Below are positions 58,936 to 64,000 of a DNA stretch of 64,000 nucleotides, in pieces. A model generated the notes under the pieces. That model did no database searches. It was given only the letters and a program-made list of their open reading frames with translations, and was not told the origin of the DNA. Every line of letters begins with the position of its first letter. Position 1 is the stretch's first letter. The stretch spans positions 66,706,371 through 66,770,370 of the forward strand of contig CATQJL010000223.1 in assembly GCA_958299035.1 (NCBI GenBank), written 5' to 3'. Source of the DNA: Cylicocyclus nassatus (Eukaryota > Nematoda > Chromadorea > Rhabditida > Strongylidae). The translations under genes were made by a program, and so were the position numbers.

Positions 58936-59652
58936 TATAGGAAAAGAACCCACCAGCGTATGTGATGACCAATCCGCGACGAAACTGTCAGCAAGTACTG
59001 CACGACTTGTCGAATCCTTTGGCGGTCTCTTTTAGGGGAGTTCACGGCTTGATTCCAATCGCTGAAACATGTGATATCCAGAACAACTTTTCTGTAGCCT
59101 TTTGCAAAACTACGAACCGTTTGTGTCCTTGTACTTCGTCAATTACCGCTTGGAACTGAGTATACGCGACGATCAACGTTCTAAAAACGCTTTGTAGGAG
59201 ATGCATGTACTGTAGTTAGCCTACATTAAAAGTCTCCCCTGCCTAGTATTTGCTGGCAGCGGGGTGAAATCCGACCTTACCATCGTGTCATCAACTTCAA
59301 TACAAAAGAAATGTCATATTAAAGAGAAGAACTCACCTATCCAGCGTATGCGGTGATGAATCCGCGACGATACTGCCAGCAAGTAGACTGTACGACTTGT
59401 CGAATCCTTGGGCTCTTCCTTTCAGGCGATATCGCGGCCTCGTTTAAATCTACAGTGGCAAGCCACGCGGGCGGTCGCGCGCGTCTGTGCTCCTAGGTCG
59501 CGCTTGCTCATGCTCAGGACAGGCGGGCTTATCTGTGAGTGGATTTAGGCGGACTTATCTGGGAGACCTTTTGGCGGCGCTGAGGGCGTTTTTCCATCGA
59601 TCTTCCTGCCAAAACTGCAGATAAGTCCGGACTTATATGCCGAATTTTAGGG

Positions 59653-62110
59653 TATATCGTATCACACCGTAAAAGTGACCATTACCATCATAACCTTGCT
59701 CCAAACATTTTCCGCGATTGGAGACTCGAGAAATGTAAACCACATCGGTGTCCGTAACACCGTTTTCGGCAAGTCCAACTATCCATTCTATCTTGCGTGT
59801 CTCCATCGTGCTCAGGATCTGCTCATGCTTCTCAATCGCTGGCCAACATTCTCTTCTGTACAAGGCGACTGGTCGTAACCATGGTCCGATAAACTTTTGG
59901 TTTGAGGGTATACTGGAATTCAACGATCAGGGTACTCCTGTCACCTGACGCCATTTTCAGCCACGCCTGTCATTCTAGCACGGATGTGATTGTTTCGCAA
60001 TTCGGCGTTACTCGGGAGCCCAGGTACTCAAATGTAGTAGCTTTCTTCGTTAGCTGTCCGTCGATGTTGATTGTTCCGCCGGTTTGCTCCCCGCATTCCA
60101 GGTTCTCAGTCTTTCATACAGTCGCAAGCCTTATTCGGATAAACCGTCTTCCATTTCATGGTTGCTTCTTCGAGCTCCTGGCCCAATCCACTCACAAGCT
60201 TGGCTTCATCCGCATAGAGGAGAGTCCACGGGCGCGACTGAATGTCCCTCGTCACCATATATGCACAGTATAAAGAGAAGTGGTGATAGAGCCGATCCTT
60301 GATGTAGGATTGGTAATGGCGATGACGTTTCCATCGCACAGCGCCCGGCCTTCTCGTTCCGCACAAAGGAGTTTGACCCAGCGTACGTACTCTTTTGGAA
60401 CCTGCTGCATACCAAATCAGCCTGCATGTATCCAATCAAATACCTTTTCTAGATCTAAGAATGCGAATTGAATCGGTATCCGCTTTCAAACGGCGTTCCA
60501 CTAGCAGGCTTACGGCATGGATGGCGTTGAATTACCAGATCCTTTACTAAACCGCAATGACTTGGGGTGACTTCCACCATATTTCAAATGTGCATGTCGA
60601 TGACTCGCTCGAGAATCTTCAGTGTGTGGCATAAGAGGCGTATCGCTCAATATGTGACAGCCACTGAAGTCCCCTCGTTCTTTCGGACAGGGATCGTGAT
60701 AATCGTCAAATAAATTCGTGGTCCTTCCTTTGGTGATGATGCGATAAAAGATGATGTAAGAAAAGTTACTCCACATTGTCCCATCATCATCAATACTTCA
60801 GGAGATATGTCGTCCAATAATGTAGCCTACATTTGGACATTTTCATCCCACTCCCCTAGCTTTCGGAGCGATCTTCTCCCTTCCTTTCAAGTCGCGAATC
60901 CGCTCGGGCTGTCGTGATGTTAGGACGGGTAGCGTTGTGCGGGACTGGTGGGTGCGGAAACTCAAACTCCTCATCGCATAGGCCTTGTTAGTACTCACTC
61001 AATCCTTGAGTACTGCCTTCGGCTGGGTAGGGGAAGGAACGCCGTCAGTTTGAGCGCCTCGCAGCGAACTGGTCCTTCTGCAGTATTGCTGCATCGCTCC
61101 AGAACCAGCAGTCCGCGGAGGCGGCCCAAACTGGCGTCATTCGTTGAGACGTCGCTAGACTGACTTGAACCATCACCAGATCCACTTGCCAACAACCTGC
61201 GTCCTGGCCGGGTGCTCCCCAAGGTCTCCAAGGCTCTCGATCGTATCGGCGAAGTAATCCGATCCCATCTGTCTTCAATCGACTCTATCGTTGATCGATA
61301 ATTGCAGAGCGTTTAAAGCTTTCTTTATTTTCCGGCGGTGGAATAGCTTCTTGCATCACTTGATCCTCTTTGTGATTGTCATCCTGTCTCGTAGATGCAA
61401 ATTGACGTCTGGCGGATATCCAACGCGAGCAGGCCATGTTTTCGCGCAAATGCATATGCCGAGGTATGATCGTCTCCACGATTCGTGTAGAGATGTATTG
61501 CAGGCTTTGCCTGATAACACAGGTAAACTTGTTAAGCCTCCACGTCATAGCATTGTTCTTCGTACTCTTTCGCTATCAAAAACCGCCACGCTTTGAGTTG
61601 GCAAAACCCCGCCTCTACACGAATCGTGGAGTCGATGATGTAATAGGTATGACTTCAATGTTAATCACCAGCAGCAGAGGTTGAGATAGTCGCTGAGGTT
61701 TTTAGTCGCTTATGTGATCAAATGTGGTCGCGCTTTATGAAAAACATATTAACGATGGTCAAATCATGTGCTACGTCGGCTTCTAGAATGCGTTCCCCGT
61801 CTTCGTGCCTTTGATGGTATCATTTCCAACATGACTCCTGAAGCCATCATGTGCATGGCCAGGGTTGTTGAGGTTCTCCTACGAAATGTAGTCTGCGGCA
61901 TCGAATGTTCGTAGCTAGATTCAAAATAATTCCAAAATGTCCTTTTCAGCATCGGTGTTTACTTCGTGTAGATTAGTCTGCCTTCTCTTATATTTCATCT
62001 TCCACACACGCGATGTCGATGCGTCGCTCCTTCAAATATCGCATAAATTTCCACTGCGACTTATCAGTGTTCCTATGTTCGTTGCTACTCGAAATTCCTG
62101 GACTCTCTTC
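59653..62110 (-). mobile_element. Degenerate non-LTR retrotransposon (RTE-type LINE)
   Basis: Minus-strand fragments in several frames follow the order of an endonuclease/reverse transcriptase. Near 62090-61990 is an N-terminal endonuclease start (LKERRIDIACVEDE). Near 60440-60200 is the reverse-transcriptase core (HQGSALSPLLFIL, then WTLLYADEAKLVSG with the YADD box as YADE). Near 59880-59700 is the C-terminal VRPVALYGTECWP-type block, here RPVALYRRECWPA. Frames are broken many times, so it is dead. Its 3' end abuts the pogo-like element. Confidence 0.7.
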
Positions 62111-62491
62111 TTTGACGTACCTGTCTCGGGCAGGTAGTTCCAGCTCACTTTTCGCTTCATGAGGGCAATGCTGTAGAAATTCTTGGTAATCCGATGCACG
62201 TGACACTAACGATTCGTACAGAAGTGGCGAGTCGCTTCGACTGACAGGACAATACCCTCGTCGTTTGCTATAGTTGGTTGTCGTTGCGGCTGGACTGCAG
62301 GAAGGCGACGATGGCACTTGGGTGCAAAAACAGAAACTCTGTTGCCGACAAAAACGATGTAGTATTTTCTTCGTCAAAAAAGCTATGAGCAGGGTCAAGC
62401 GTGAGGTGTGGCACGCCACACCTGGGGGTCGTCTTGAGGAGTCAAAAGGGGAAGGGGTCGTAGTTGGGTAATCTGATAATAGTGATAGCAT

Positions 62492-63382
62492 AATATTCGT
62501 AATATCCATAATTAGCATGTCAATCAACCCCTGTAGACAAAGTTTGAGCGAATTCTGAAGATTTAAGATACTAGGCTACCTAAGTGAAATGGTCATATTC
62601 CAACATGGTTAAGTTTGTTTCAAAGGTGAATTAGCTATCGTTTTTGCATTCAAAACAAAGCACTACTCCTTCTTTGTCCATCTCAGGAATCCCGCTTCAA
62701 AAGACCTCCAAACTGTGTAATTAGAAGCCAACCAAAATCTCATTTTTCCCATTTTTCGCTTTCAATGGCTGTGATTTCACCCAATATTACTTAGAGCTAA
62801 GAAGACGAATCAGGCTCAAATCACTCATGTGAAAACTAGGAGATCTAGGGTATCGGTCCATATAAACATGGTTTGCTAGAAATGTTTTTATGACATAGTT
62901 AATGGGTGTGGCACACCCCCTTCAAAGCTGTGGCTGCCACAGCTTTTAAGGAGGTGTGTCACACCCCATTAACTATATCAAAAAAACATTTCTAGCAATT
63001 TATGTTTACATGGATCGATAGCCTAAACCTCGTAGATTCCATAGGAATGTTTTGAGCCTAATTCGTCTTCTTAGCTCTGAGTAATATTTGGTGAAATCAC
63101 AGCCATTGAAAGCGAAAAATGGGAAAAATGAGATTTTGGTTGGCTTCTAATTCCACAGTCTAGAGTCTTTTGAAGCGGGATTCCTGAGATGGACAAAGAA
63201 GGAGTAGTGCTTTGTTTTGAGTGCAAAAACGGATAGCTAATTCACCTTTAAAACAAAGTTAGCCATGTTGGAATATGACCATTTCACTTAGTTAGCCTAA
63301 TATCTTAAATCTTCAGAATTCGCTCAAACTTTGTCTACAGGGGTTGATTGACATGCTCATTATGGATATGTTGCCCATAATG
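62492..63382. repeat. Large fold-back element, about 430-base arms
   Basis: Left-arm landmarks (AGCATGTCAATCAACCCCTG, TCCTTCTTTGTCCATCTCAG) recur as complements on the right. The centre (about 62915-62960) has GGGTGTGGCACACCCCC mirrored by GGTGTGTCACACCCC and AGCTGTGGCTGCCACAGCTT. The arms are highly similar, suggesting recent origin or gene conversion. Confidence 0.88.
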
Positions 63383-63444
63383 TTTGACAGGGCCTTCAGG
63401 TAATGCTTTCTTAGGTATATAATTCAGTGGAGGGGTCTTATTAA

Positions 63445-64000
63445 GGCCCGCATGCACTAACATCCCCGCGGGGAGGGGATCGCAGCTTAAAAGAAAGCTT
63501 TATATTTCGAAACTTTAGATACCTGGATTTCACGTTGTGTACCTATCCGTAAGTATTCCTATTACCCTTCACTATGAACATGTTGAACAGGAACGAGAAG
63601 CTGTACAAACCGCATTTTCCAGCTTTTGTATGATCCCTGATGATCCCTGGCGCTTTTCTTCAAAGTCATTTTTCTTTCTCAGAAGTTAACGAAGAATCTC
63701 CAGAGTTGTGCAGATTGTCTAACCCGACAGTGCTAAGCATATTGCTGCTAAGAACAAATGATGTTTTGGAGTCATGAAATTTGCGATGATCCACAGGTCG
63801 AAATTTGAGGCTTACCGAAAAATTCGACTTTTCAAAAAGATATTTGTTCTCATCAGCAACATGCTTAGCAGTATTGTGTTAGATGTTCAGTACAACTTTG
63901 GAAGGTTTTCGTTAACTTCGGAGAAAGAAAAATGACTTTAAAGAAAAGCGCCGGGGATCATCAGGGATCATACAAAAGCTGGAAAATGCGGTTTGTACAG
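63445..64000. repeat. Fold-back element family A, copy cut by the window end
   Basis: The sequence from GGCCCGCATGCACTAACATC onward matches 9176-9901 through both arms up to base 64000. About 170-220 bases of the right arm should lie beyond the window. Confidence 0.8.

Larger units (their letters stand above)
57046..59652 (-). mobile_element. Decayed pogo/Tigger-like DNA transposon
   Basis: The termini CCCTAAAATCCGGCATATAA and, at the right end, its complement (24 of 25 bases matching) are flanked by TA. ATAAGTCCGCC-type motifs repeat inside both ends, as expected of transposase-binding sites. A transposase remnant on the minus strand (57328-57650) identifies the family. A mariner-type element (58261-58935) inserted later into it. 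Confidence 0.8.

Noticed and set aside
59675..60302. Plus-strand frames of 66-123 residues at 59675-60302
   Set aside because: They are antisense to the decayed LINE reverse transcriptase, whose motifs are on the minus strand.
1..64000. CRISPR arrays, bacterial operons or attachment sites
   Set aside because: None is seen. Spliced genes, U2 snRNAs and eukaryotic transposons throughout show the window is nuclear animal DNA.

Overview
The window is nematode nuclear DNA. The genes have many short introns with GT donors and TTTCAG-type acceptors, the proteins match animal families, and intergenic DNA is packed with fold-back and terminal-inverted-repeat (TIR) elements. From memory, GALT, CCDC47 and probably ROGDI neighbour each other in C. 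elegans cosmid ZK1058, and fumarase fum-1 lies on the same chromosome. Together with the repeat load this suggests a rhabditid or strongylid (hookworm-like) nematode. The species cannot be fixed from the sequence alone.

Layout. 0-19 kb is repeat-rich: fold-back elements, a 2.8 kb TIR element with a TA target duplication carrying small spliced reading frames (6.2-9.05 kb), and a Mutator-like (MULE) transposase gene with a complete DDE triad (11.3-13.1 kb). 19.8-23.2 kb (minus) holds an eleven-exon SH2-like/protein-kinase-like gene that lacks the catalytic residues. 22.4-30.85 kb is a tandem segmental duplication. Each unit has one plus-strand and one minus-strand U2 snRNA gene pointing at each other, flanked by pieces of the kinase-like gene and of the GALT 3' end. 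All four U2 copies share two substitutions in the branch-point-recognition hexamer.

30.7-43.4 kb is the conserved gene block: GALT (minus, Leloir pathway), CCDC47 (minus, ER membrane-protein biogenesis, with one apparent 1-base frameshift) and ROGDI (plus), the last two divergent from a 0.8 kb shared upstream region. 43.4-48.9 kb holds no gene I can support, only a TTAA-flanked repeat. 48.9-54.7 kb is a fourteen-exon class II fumarase with a mitochondrial-type N terminus. Two of its introns carry fold-back elements, one with a tRNA-like promoter. A second copy of fumarase exon 2, with its own short ATG exon, sits 2 kb downstream. 57-64 kb is nested transposon debris: a pogo/Tigger-like element with a mariner-type element inside it, a decayed RTE-type LINE, and two large fold-back elements, the last running off the window.

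Exon boundaries were read by eye from splice signals, reading phase and remembered family sequences. For GALT, ROGDI, fumarase and the kinase-like gene every junction is phase-consistent. For CCDC47 all but one position is.
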